DNA of 13,490 nt from an uncultured Collinsella sp. (GTDB taxonomy: Bacteria > Actinomycetota > Coriobacteriia > Coriobacteriales > Coriobacteriaceae): assembly GCA_902494855.1 (NCBI GenBank), contig CABUVC010000027.1, forward strand, positions 1 to 13,490, given 5' to 3'. Of the stretch, positions 1-7,049 are shown in pieces (the stretch's first letter is position 1; every line of letters starts with the position of its first letter). Under the pieces are notes generated by a model. It saw nothing but the letters and a program-made list of their open reading frames with translations. It ran no database searches and was not told where the DNA came from. The translations under genes and the position numbers were made by a program.

Positions 1-1083
1 GGCCTCGGCATCGGTGATACCGGCGATGACCTTGCCCTTCTCGTAGCTGCCGGGATAGCCCGCACTCGTCAGGACAACGGCCACGGCCCACTCGTCGCGC
101 CAGTCGAGCTCAATCTGATCGAGCTCACAGTTAGCGCAGGCCAGCATGACCTCAACCAGGTCGTTCTTAAGGCGCGGCAGCACGACCTGCGTCTCGGGGT
201 CGCCAAAGCGGGCATTGAACTCCAGCACCTTGGGGCCGGCGGGCGTGAGCATAAAGCCGCCGTACAGGCAGCCGCGGTAGTCGATGCCCTCGGCAGCAAG
301 CTCGGCAACGGTCTGCTCCATGACCTTCACCATGGTGGCGTGCTCCTCGTCGGTCACGATGGGCACCGGGCTGTAGACACCCATGCCGCCGGTGTTGGGG
401 CCCTTGTCGCCCTCGAGCGCGCGCTTGTGGTCCTGCGAGGTGGCCATGGGGCGCACGGTCTTGCCGTCGGTAAAGGCCAAAAGCGAGCACTCGGGGCCGG
501 TCAGCATCTCCTCGATAACCACGGTGTTGCCGGCATCGCCAAAGGTGCCGCCAAAGCACTCGCGCACGGCCTCCTCGGCCTGCTCAAGTTCGGTCGCCAC
601 GATGACGCCCTTGCCCGCGGCAAGGCCGTCGGCCTTGACGACCAGCGGAGCGCCCTGCTCACGCACATAAGCAAGAGCCGAAGCCTCGTCGGTAAACGAG
701 CCGTAGGCTGCCGTCGGAATGCCCGCGCGCTCCATGAGCTGCTTGGAGAACAGCTTAGAGCCCTCCATCTGGGCGCCCTCGGCACCCGGGCCAAAGCAGG
801 GAATACCCACCGCGCGCACGGCGTCGGCCACACCCGCCACGAGCGGAGCCTCGGGGCCAATTACCACGAGTCCGCATCCGTGGCTCTGCGCAAACGCCGC
901 CACGGCCGCAGGATCGCAGTCGTCGAGAACAACGTTCTCGCCGCAGCTCGCGGTGCCGCCGTTGCCCGGCGCGATGTAGAGCTTGCCGGCGCGCGGTGAT
1001 GCCGCGAGCTTAGCTGCCAAAGCATGCTCACGGCCGCCGCTGCCCAACAACAGGATGTCGATGGTTTGAGTGTCCGCCTTCAA
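1..1083 (-). CDS. purD: Phosphoribosylamine--glycine ligase (GAR synthetase), 3' end beyond window
   Basis: PurD makes glycinamide ribonucleotide from phosphoribosylamine, glycine and ATP, the second step of de novo purine synthesis in the cytoplasm. I translated 361 residues by hand. The N-terminal nucleotide-fold motif GSGGREHA is at about residues 14-21. The ATP-grasp region has KADGLAAGKGV at 150-160, and the metal/ATP-binding segment LEFNARFGDPETQ is at 287-299. The family is usually about 420-430 aa, so some 60-70 C-terminal residues lie left of base 1. The start is a TTG at 1081-1083, five bases after a near-ideal Shine-Dalgarno AGAGGAGG. No in-frame ATG lies between that site and the GSGGREH motif. 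It follows purA on the same strand, so two purine genes are neighbours, but a hairpin separates them. The family call is nearly certain. The TTG start is an inference from the ribosome site. Confidence 0.95.
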   Translation of the reverse strand, partial: MKADTQTIDILLLGSGGREHALAAKLAASPRAGKLYIAPGNGGTASCGENVVLDDCDPAAVAAFAQSHGCGLVVIGPEAPLVAGVADAVRAVGIPCFGPGAEGAQMEGSKLFSKQLMERAGIPTAAYGSFTDEASALAYVREQGAPLVVKADGLAAGKGVIVATELEQAEEAVRECFGGTFGDAGNTVVIEEMLTGPECSLLAFTDGKTVRPMATSQDHKRALEGDKGPNTGGMGVYSPVPIVTDEEHATMVKVMEQTVAELAAEGIDYRGCLYGGFMLTPAGPKVLEFNARFGDPETQVVLPRLKNDLVEVMLACANCELDQIELDWRDEWAVAVVLTSAGYPGSYEKGKVIAGITDAEA

Positions 1084-1088
1084 GGGTG

Positions 1089-1096
1089 CCTCCTCT
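1089..1096 (-). promoter_or_regulatory. Shine-Dalgarno site that fixes the purD TTG start
   Basis: On the minus strand the bases read AGAGGAGG and end five bases before a TTG codon. That TTG opens the frame coding for the PurD N-terminus. This site is the reason for preferring TTG over any internal ATG or GTG. Confidence 0.75.
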
Positions 1097-1137
1097 ATGG
1101 ATGAATGGCCCGCTCCGCGCGAGCCCTTTGCAAGCAA

Positions 1138-1179
1138 ATATACCCCTCGGCCGCCCGCTTGGGCTGCAAAGGGGTATAT
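1138..1179 (-). terminator. Hairpin between purA and purD, probable weak terminator
   Basis: Perfect 10-bp arms (ATATACCCCT at 1138-1147, AGGGGTATAT at 1170-1179 on the plus strand) enclose a second GC-rich stem with one mismatch (GCAGCCC pairing with GGGCGGC, loop AAGC). It sits 22 bases after the purA stop. On the minus strand it is followed only by TTGC, not a long U run, so termination may be partial and purD could be reached by read-through. It could instead be a processing or attenuation hairpin. Confidence 0.5.
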
Positions 1180-1201
1180 CGCAATAACCAAATAGTCCCG
1201 A

Positions 1202-2488
<1,287 letters not shown>

Positions 2489-2581
2489 GTTTACTCCTTA
2501 CATTCATGGACTGTCTACGCGCCACGCCGGCACGCAGAAGCACAAAACATTCCCAGTATACCCGTGCAACGGGCGCCTGTC

Positions 2582-3973
2582 CTACTCCTCGGCATGTGCC
2601 CCATCAAGCTCATAGAACTTGGTGGATGCCGGCAGGAACATCAGGTCGACGTCGCCGATCGGGCCCGAACGGTTCTTGGCCACGACGATACGCGTAACGC
2701 CCTCGTCGGGTCGATCGTCGCGCGAGGCTTCGGCCTCGTCGGCGGAGCGGTCCAAGAACATAACGATATCGGCGTCCTGCTCGATGGAGCCCGATTCACG
2801 AAGGTCGGAAAGCTGCGGGCGCTTGCCGGTACGGGATTCGACCTGACGCGAGAGCTGCGACAGCGCGATGAGCGGGATCTTGAGTTCCTTGGCCATGATC
2901 TTCAGACCACGCGACATCTCGGAGACCTCGACGGTACGGCTCTCTGAGCGGCGTCCCGGCGGAGGACTCACCAGCTGCAGGTAGTCCAGGATGATGATGG
3001 CCTTCTCCTTGTTGTGGAGCATGCGGCGGCTCTTGGCGCGAATCTCGGTCACTGTGGTGCCGGGCGTATCGTCAATCAGAATATCGAGCTTGGACAAGGT
3101 CTGCGTGGCCTCGTTGATATTGGCCCACTGCTCGGGGCTAATGCGGCCCATGCGGAAGTCACTGATCGAAATCATGGCGTAGGCGCAAATCAGACGCTGG
3201 GCAATTTCCTTGCCCGACATCTCCAGCGAGAAGAAGCCGACGGTATAACCGGCCGCGGCAGCGTTGAGCGCCAGATTCAGGGCGAACGACGTCTTACCCA
3301 CAGCAGGGCGGGCGCCGATGATGATGAGCTGGCCCTCGCGAAAACCCATGAGCATGCGGTCGAGCGACGGGAAGCCCGTGGGCACGCCCGCAGCCTGGCC
3401 GCCTGCCTGGCACACTTCCTCGGCCTCGTTATAGGCCTCGACCATAAACTCGGTCAGCGTCTTGTAGCTCGACTTGACCTCGCGCGCCGTGACCTTGAGC
3501 AACTTGCTCTCGGCCAGCTCCACGACCTCTTTGGTATCGGTGGGAGCGTTATAGGCCAGCGCGTTGATCTCGTTGGTGGCGCCGATCAGCTCACGCAGCA
3601 TCGAATCGCGGCGAACGATAGCGGCATGGTGCTGCCAGTTGACGAGCGACAGGGTCTGACCCATCAACTCCAAAATGTAGGCCTCGCCGCCCACGGCATC
3701 AAGCTTGTTGATGCTTCGCAGGTAATCGATCAGCGAGATGGAGTCGATGGGAATGCGGCTGTTGTACATATCGACCATCGCGGTATAGATGGTCTTATGA
3801 ATGGGCCGGTAGAAGTCATCGGGCTGCAGCTCGACCTGGGCCTCTTCGACCACCTCGGGCGATAGCAGCATAGCGGCCAGTACATTGGCCTCTGCATCTT
3901 GGTTTTGGGGAAGACCCAACTTGGAGCCGCGGTCCTCAACCGTCAGCCCGGTCTCCCTATCGTCATATGCCAT
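2582..3973 (-). CDS. dnaB: Replicative DNA helicase DnaB
   Basis: DnaB is the hexameric ATP-dependent 5'-3' helicase that unwinds DNA at the replication fork and contacts primase through its N-terminal domain. From the start chosen here the product is 463 aa, a normal length, with no intein. The N-terminal domain opens with LPQNQDAEANVLAAML (residues 21-36), the usual DnaB signature. The RecA-like domain has Walker A GARPAVGKTSF at 220-230, Walker B IIILDYLQLV at 326-335, and RESGSIEQDADIV at 392-404 followed by AKNRSGP near 432-438. Three in-frame ATGs lie at 3985, 3979 and 3973. Only the last has a ribosome site (TGAGGA, five bases upstream), so MAYDDRETG is taken as the start. It lies downstream of the rpsF-ssb-rpsR-rplI operon, a common bacterial order, but a strong terminator separates them. 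Confidence 0.96.
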   Translation of the reverse strand: MAYDDRETGLTVEDRGSKLGLPQNQDAEANVLAAMLLSPEVVEEAQVELQPDDFYRPIHKTIYTAMVDMYNSRIPIDSISLIDYLRSINKLDAVGGEAYILELMGQTLSLVNWQHHAAIVRRDSMLRELIGATNEINALAYNAPTDTKEVVELAESKLLKVTAREVKSSYKTLTEFMVEAYNEAEEVCQAGGQAAGVPTGFPSLDRMLMGFREGQLIIIGARPAVGKTSFALNLALNAAAAGYTVGFFSLEMSGKEIAQRLICAYAMISISDFRMGRISPEQWANINEATQTLSKLDILIDDTPGTTVTEIRAKSRRMLHNKEKAIIILDYLQLVSPPPGRRSESRTVEVSEMSRGLKIMAKELKIPLIALSQLSRQVESRTGKRPQLSDLRESGSIEQDADIVMFLDRSADEAEASRDDRPDEGVTRIVVAKNRSGPIGDVDLMFLPASTKFYELDGAHAEE

Positions 3974-4126
3974 GAGCATCCTCATTCATATCGCTTGCGA
4001 GCATCCATAGTATCAGCCACGGTCCCAAAACGCGCCGCGCGCCGCCAATCATCACCGAACCAAACGGATGAACGGTCCTGTATATAGGACTTCGACGCAA
4101 CGTTCACCATGACACTCACTCAGCGC

Positions 4127-4165
4127 AAAAAACAAAAGGGCGCCCTGGTTTCCCAGAGCGCCCTT
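4127..4165 (-). terminator. Intrinsic terminator of the rpsF-ssb-rpsR-rplI operon
   Basis: On the minus strand a 13-bp stem (one U-G wobble) closes on a GAAA tetraloop and is followed by TTTTGTTTTTT. It begins about 32 bases after the rplI stop codon. This is a textbook intrinsic terminator and should separate the ribosomal-protein operon from dnaB. The 3974-4126 stretch between it and dnaB should therefore hold the dnaB promoter. I see only a possible extended -10 (TGATACTAT) there. Confidence 0.93.
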
Positions 4166-4197
4166 CTTAGAACAAGATTGTTGCGTTGCAGCAAATG

Positions 4198-4737
4198 CTA
4201 CTCGGCAGCAGCCTCAGTCTCGACCTCGGCGGTCTCGGCCTCGGCGACCTCAGCGGCCTCCTCGACCTCAGCCTCGGCAGCGAGCTCCTCGGCGGTAACG
4301 CCGACGAGAACGACAACCTCGGCCTTGATCTCGCGGTACAGCGAGATGGCAACGGTGTGGGCACCGGCAACCTTGATGGGCTTACCGAGCTCGACGCGCT
4401 TGCGGTCGATGTCCATACCGAGCTGAGCCTTGATGGCGTCAGCGATCATAGCGGCGGTAACGGAGCCAAAGAGGATGCCCTCGTCGCCGACCTTGACGTC
4501 AACGGTGACCGTCTTGCCCTCGAAGGCAGCCTTGGTCTCGTTGGCGGTAGCCAGACGGACGGCCTCGCGCTTGGCGATGTTGTTGCGACGCTCGTCAAGC
4601 TGCTTGAGGTTGCCCTTGGTGGCGGCAACAGCGAGCTTCTTGGGGAACAGGAAGTTCTCAGCGTAACCCTGAGCGACCTCTACGACGTCACCCTCGCCGC
4701 CCTTGCCCTTGATCTCATCGAGAAGAATAACCTTCAT
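4198..4737 (-). CDS. rplI: Ribosomal protein bL9 with an acidic C-terminal extension
   Basis: L9 binds 23S rRNA at the base of the L1 stalk and helps keep the reading frame. The N-terminal domain is clear: MKVILLDEIKGKGGEGDVV, then QGYAENFLFP (residues 23-32), matching the L9 signature. The long helix and C-terminal domain follow to about residue 148. The product is 179 aa against a usual 148-150. The extra 30 or so residues are almost only Ala, Glu, Val and Thr, strongly acidic and low in complexity. AAGGGAG precedes the ATG. It is the last gene of the rpsF-ssb-rpsR-rplI operon, 15 bases after rpsR, and ends shortly before a strong terminator. Confidence 0.96.
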   Translation of the reverse strand: MKVILLDEIKGKGGEGDVVEVAQGYAENFLFPKKLAVAATKGNLKQLDERRNNIAKREAVRLATANETKAAFEGKTVTVDVKVGDEGILFGSVTAAMIADAIKAQLGMDIDRKRVELGKPIKVAGAHTVAISLYREIKAEVVVLVGVTAEELAAEAEVEEAAEVAEAETAEVETEAAAE

Positions 4738-4752
4738 GATGCGTCTCCCTTC

Positions 4753-5019
4753 TTAGCCGCGGTCGCGGTTGCCACGAGAGGAAACCACGGGGACGGTGTA
4801 CGGCAGGAGAGCCATCTCGCGGGCGCGCTTGATGGCGTTGGCGATGTCATGCTGATGCTGCGTGCAAGCGCCAGTGACGCGACGGGGCTTAATCTTGCCA
4901 CGGTCGGTCATGTACTTACGGAGAAGCTGAGTGTCCTTATAGTCGATGAACTCAGTGTTCTCCTTGCAGAACTGGCAGTACTTACGACGCGGCTGACGTG
5001 CAGAAAAATCATTAGCCAT
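4753..5019 (-). CDS. rpsR: Ribosomal protein bS18 (zinc-binding C+ type)
   Basis: S18 is a 30S protein that forms a dimer with S6 on the platform. The 88-aa product from the ATG at 5019 begins MANDFSARQPRRKYCQFC and is normal in length. C15 and C18 (CQFC), with C52 and H55/H57 (CTQHQH), make the metal-ligand set of the zinc-binding C+ form. Some actinobacteria also keep a zinc-free copy elsewhere. An open frame extends 17 codons further upstream, but those residues are not S18-like. The AAAGG before MANDF, about nine bases away, supports the internal start. It lies between ssb and rplI in the usual operon order. Confidence 0.96.
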   Translation of the reverse strand: MANDFSARQPRRKYCQFCKENTEFIDYKDTQLLRKYMTDRGKIKPRRVTGACTQHQHDIANAIKRAREMALLPYTVPVVSSRGNRDRG

Positions 5020-5091
5020 GTCAAAATACCTTTCGTTTGGCAACTTCGGCGAACCGAAGCCGCCTCTCACTCAAAAATAGGTGAACAACCC

Positions 5092-5544
5092 TTAGAACGG
5101 GATGTCCTCATCGTAGACGTCGACCGCGGGCGGCGTAGCCACCGGTGCGGCAGGACGTGCTGCGGGCGCGGGAGCTGCGGGGGCGTAACCGCCCTGGTCG
5201 TAGCCACCCTGGCCACCACGGGAGCTCATAAACTCGATCTCATCGACGATGACCTCAAGCTTGCTCCGGCGCTGGCCGTCGCGCTCCCAAGAGCTGTAGC
5301 GCAGCTTGCCCTCGATCGCGACCTTGTTTCCCTTTGCCAGGAAACGGCTCACGGCCTCGGCGCGGGTGCCGAACATGGTGCAGTCGACAAAGTTGGGATA
5401 GTCCTCCCACTCGCCAGTCTGCGCGTTGCGGCGACGATCGTTCACGGCGACGCCAAAGGACAGAACCTGGGTTCCGCCGGCGGTGGCGCGCAGCTCGGGA
5501 TCGCGGGTGAGGTTACCGGTGATGTTCACTCGATTGATGCTCAT
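5092..5544 (-). CDS. ssb: Single-stranded DNA-binding protein
   Basis: SSB coats single-stranded DNA in replication and repair and recruits partner proteins through its acidic tail. The 150-aa product has the OB-fold at about residues 1-112, opening MSINRVNITGNLTRDPELR and including FVDCTMFGTRAEAVSRFLAKG. A flexible Gly/Gln then Ala/Pro-rich linker follows. The tail ends DEDIPF (145-150), the conserved partner-docking hexapeptide. The start ATG follows AGAGGAAG by about ten bases. Its place between rpsF and rpsR is the classic bacterial arrangement and ties SSB supply to ribosomal-protein expression. It is full length with nothing unusual in the OB-fold. Confidence 0.97.
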   Translation of the reverse strand: MSINRVNITGNLTRDPELRATAGGTQVLSFGVAVNDRRRNAQTGEWEDYPNFVDCTMFGTRAEAVSRFLAKGNKVAIEGKLRYSSWERDGQRRSKLEVIVDEIEFMSSRGGQGGYDQGGYAPAAPAPAARPAAPVATPPAVDVYDEDIPF

Positions 5545-5592
5545 AACTCACTACTTCCTCTTGGGGCACAAGCCCAGTCCAAAACGACAGTC

Positions 5593-5886
5593 TTACTCCT
5601 GGTCGTCGCGACGGACGATCATGTGGCGGACCACAGCGTCGGTGATGCGCAGGACGCGATCAAGCTCGGCGATCTGGGTAGGATCTGCGTGGAAGTTGAT
5701 GAGGGTGTAGTCACCATCGGTGAGGTCGTTGATCTCGTAGGCGAGCTTGCGCTTGCCCCACTCGTCAACGGAGTCGACCTTGCCAGCGCCCTCAGCGATC
5801 GTGGTATCGATACGCTTCATAACAGCGAGACGAGTCTCGGGGTCGAGCGACGGGTCAACAAAGAACAGCAGTTCATAAGCCTTCAT
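5593..5886 (-). CDS. rpsF: Ribosomal protein bS6
   Basis: S6 pairs with S18 on the 30S platform. The product is 97 aa (family about 95-100), beginning MKAYELLFFVDPSLDPET and carrying VDEWGKRKLAYEINDLTDGDYTL-type S6 sequence in the middle. The start is the ATG at 5886, five bases after an excellent ribosome site (AGAGGAGGTGA at 5891-5901). A frame that starts seven codons further up would contain that site, so it is rejected. It is the first gene of the rpsF-ssb-rpsR-rplI operon. In many bacteria the S6:S18 dimer binds the rpsF leader and represses the operon, and a hairpin in this leader is listed separately. Confidence 0.96.
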   Translation of the reverse strand: MKAYELLFFVDPSLDPETRLAVMKRIDTTIAEGAGKVDSVDEWGKRKLAYEINDLTDGDYTLINFHADPTQIAELDRVLRITDAVVRHMIVRRDDQE

Positions 5887-5912
5887 ATTGTCACCTCCTC
5901 TGGGCAAATGTG

Positions 5913-5941
5913 GCTTCAGGTCGTGAAGGTGCGCCTGAAGC
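5913..5941 (-). promoter_or_regulatory. Leader hairpin of rpsF, candidate S6:S18-responsive element
   Basis: A perfect 8-bp stem (GCTTCAGG with CCTGAAGC) closes a 13-base loop in the short 5' leader, 12 bases before the rpsF ribosome site. The loop contains CACCT, which could pair with AGGTG in that site. A conserved leader structure bound by S6:S18 is known upstream of rpsF in many bacteria. The position fits, but I cannot match the published consensus by eye, so the function is inferred. Confidence 0.45.
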
Positions 5942-5957
5942 AGGAAAAGACTTGGTA

Positions 5958-5986
5958 ATAATATCTTTCAACCTCCTAGGCTGCAA
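5958..5986 (-). promoter_or_regulatory. Probable promoter of the rpsF operon
   Basis: On the minus strand TTGCAG (5981-5986) and TATTAT (5958-5963) are separated by exactly 17 bases. The -10 matches the sigma-70-type consensus at five of six positions and the -35 at three. The resulting leader would be about 65 bases and would include the hairpin at 5913-5941. Confidence 0.45.
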
Positions 5987-6346
5987 GAATATGCAGCTAC
6001 AACCTCATGACCTCCACATATGTCCATGCTCACACGGCACTTCATGCGCATTCCAACCAAATGCTGACCAAATGCTTGACGGATCTGTGTTCAAGATACG
6101 GTGCCGTGGGGACAAGCTGAGCCAAGCCGCAGGTCAGCGGGCACAAGGCTGTGGTCGCAAAATGCATACCAGTGGCCCACAGCACCACCCAAAGATTTTT
6201 AAATTCATTGCCAAGTCGCTTATGAATACCCTTTTTTGAACAATTGAGTTGATCAACCACGCTGGTCGGAAGCCGTTTTTTGGGACCTCAAGCCCCACTG
6301 CAGCGCCAAGCACGGCCAAGCGTTTTAAAAAATGCCAACTTTTCTG
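5987..6346. other. Gene-free stretch between rpsF promoter and tRNA-Ser
   Basis: I find no credible gene here. The open frames on the minus strand (for example 72 codons ending at 6042) lack ribosome sites and recognisable sequence. The stretch looks poorer in GC than its flanks. It holds one 7-bp inverted repeat (GCTGTGG at 6148-6154, CCACAGC at 6177-6183) and a TTGATCAA palindrome near 6250. It may be decayed sequence or may hold an unrecognised small RNA. Confidence 0.4.
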
Positions 6347-6375
6347 TTTGCACTTTGCGATTCCTCGTGTATACT
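6347..6375 (+). promoter_or_regulatory. Promoter of tRNA-Ser(GGA)
   Basis: TTTGCA (6347-6352) and TATACT (6370-6375) are separated by 17 bases. The -10 matches consensus at five of six positions. The tRNA gene begins 17 bases after it. Confidence 0.65.
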
Positions 6376-6391
6376 GACTTTCGCATTTAAC

Positions 6392-6482
6392 GGAGAGTTG
6401 TCCGAGTGGCCGAAGGAGCACGATTGGAAATCGTGTAGGCGTCAAAAGCGTCTCCAGGGTTCAAATCCCTGACTCTCCGCCA
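6392..6482 (+). tRNA. tRNA-Ser (anticodon GGA)
   Basis: This is a 91-base class II tRNA with a long variable arm and an encoded CCA at 6480-6482. The 7-bp acceptor GGAGAGT pairs fully with ACTCTCC, with G as discriminator. The anticodon stem CACGA/TCGTG closes loop TTGGAAA, with GGA at 6426-6428, reading UCC and UCU. The T-arm has TTCAAAT. It has its own promoter and terminator and is followed at once by a second serine tRNA. Confidence 0.97.
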
Positions 6483-6490
6483 GTTAATTC

Positions 6491-6521
6491 CAAAGCAGGC
6501 CTTTGAGCCTGCTTTGTTTTT
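6491..6521 (+). terminator. Terminator after tRNA-Ser(GGA)
   Basis: A perfect 10-bp stem CAAAGCAGGC/GCCTGCTTTG with a 6-base loop is followed by TTTTT. It lies eight bases after the tRNA CCA end. Confidence 0.92.
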
Positions 6522-6530
6522 ACCCCACGC

Positions 6531-6621
6531 GGAGGGGTGGCAGAGTGGTTGAATGCGGCGGTCTCGAAAACCGTTTGGCCTGTATAAGGTCACGAGGGTT
6601 CGAATCCCTCCTCCTCCGCCA
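6531..6621 (+). tRNA. tRNA-Ser (anticodon CGA)
   Basis: This is a 91-base class II tRNA with an encoded CCA at 6619-6621. Acceptor GGAGGGG pairs with CTCCTCC, including one G-U pair. The anticodon loop CTCGAAA puts CGA at 6565-6567, reading UCG. A long variable arm and a TTCGAAT T-loop are present. It starts nine bases after the previous terminator. No separate promoter is evident, so it may depend on read-through. Its last 25 bases before the final A recur, inverted, at 6686-6710. Confidence 0.97.
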
Positions 6622-6632
6622 TTTTGGTTGAG

Positions 6633-6659
6633 AAAGCTCCCGAAAACGGGGGCTTTTTT
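6633..6659 (+). terminator. Terminator after tRNA-Ser(CGA)
   Basis: AAAGCTCCCG and CGGGGGCTTT form a 10-bp stem (one wobble) around an AAAA loop, followed by further Ts up to TTTG. It ends transcription of the serine tRNA pair. Confidence 0.9.
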
Positions 6660-6685
6660 GTTTAGAGTCCCTTACAAGCAAATAC

Positions 6686-6710
6686 GGCGGAGGAGGAGGG
6701 ATTCGAACCC
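6686..6710 (-). pseudogene. Inverted partial copy of tRNA-Ser 3' end
   Basis: On the minus strand these 25 bases are identical to 6596-6620, the T-arm plus 3' acceptor strand of tRNA-Ser(CGA), up to the second C of CCA. Outside this block the two copies differ at once on both sides. No matching 5' half, anticodon arm or variable arm is seen on this strand, so it cannot make a normal tRNA. It could be a recombination scar, an attachment-site remnant, or the end of a mobile palindromic element that uses tRNA sequence as its boundary. Confidence 0.85.
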
Positions 6711-6825
6711 GTCAGGACGCGGAGCGTAAAGAAAACGCGCCAGTGGCGCGTTTTTAGCGCAGCGCGGTCGGCGCAAGCCGACCGAATAAATTTTGAGCTC
6801 CGCTCAAAATTTGGACATCCCTCCT
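6694..6825. repeat. Palindrome-rich element bounded by a 9-bp inverted repeat
   Basis: Arms AGGAGGGAT (6694-6702) and ATCCCTCCT (6817-6825) enclose five consecutive palindromes: ACGC-GGA-GCGT (6717-6727), AAAACGCGCC-AGT-GGCGCGTTTT (6732-6754), GCGC-A-GCGC (6757-6765), CGGTCGGC-GCAA-GCCGACCG (6765-6784, a GNRA loop), and an 11-bp stem with loop TCC at 6788-6812. The second could act as a terminator in either direction. The left arm lies inside the tRNA-Ser 3' fragment. No open frame is evident. It resembles a non-coding mobile or REP/BIME-like repeat or a highly folded RNA. Identity is unknown. Confidence 0.75.
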
Positions 6826-6868
6826 ATTCAGCCACGTCCCCCATTGCTTTCGATTTCACCTTGAATCT

Positions 6869-6935
6869 CAAACATGTACATCACCCTCCAAAAACGACAT
6901 TTTTCGGCATCTTTGGAGGCTGATGTACATGTTTG
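6869..6935. repeat. 67-bp near-perfect palindrome upstream of TRIC gene
   Basis: A 15-bp perfect outer stem (6869-6883 with 6921-6935), one C-C mismatch, then 8 bp (CCTCCAAA at 6885-6892 with TTTGGAGG at 6912-6919) enclose a 19-base loop. No U run follows on either strand, so it is not a typical terminator. It lies 114 bases before the TRIC start codon and just after the palindrome cluster. It may be a cruciform or operator, an RNA processing hairpin, or a miniature inverted-repeat element. Confidence 0.8.
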
Positions 6936-7049
6936 GTACCCATGACCGTTCCCAGTCCCTACCGTTTGCCGAGCAATAGGGTCTCAATCGCCGTCAACCA
7001 TGTACTATGTACGGGCATTGTTCAAACCCGAGAATCAAAGGACCTCATC

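Noticed and set aside
2582..3973. Intein or insertion in DnaB
   Set aside because: The helicase is continuous and of normal length across the Walker A and later motifs, where inteins usually sit.
4186..5958. A 590-codon plus-strand open frame opposite rplI, rpsR, ssb and rpsF
   Set aside because: It crosses four well-identified genes and their spacers, has no ribosome site, and has the same composition artefact.
6042..6260. A 72-codon minus-strand open frame in the gene-free stretch
   Set aside because: There is no ribosome site and no recognisable motif, and it is of a length expected by chance.
6686..6825. CRISPR array
   Set aside because: The repeats are palindromes of different sequence, not evenly spaced copies of one repeat.
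6933..7049. An upstream ATG extension of the TRIC protein
   Set aside because: It would start inside the large palindrome without a ribosome site and would add residues unlike the family. The TTG at 7050 has a proper site.
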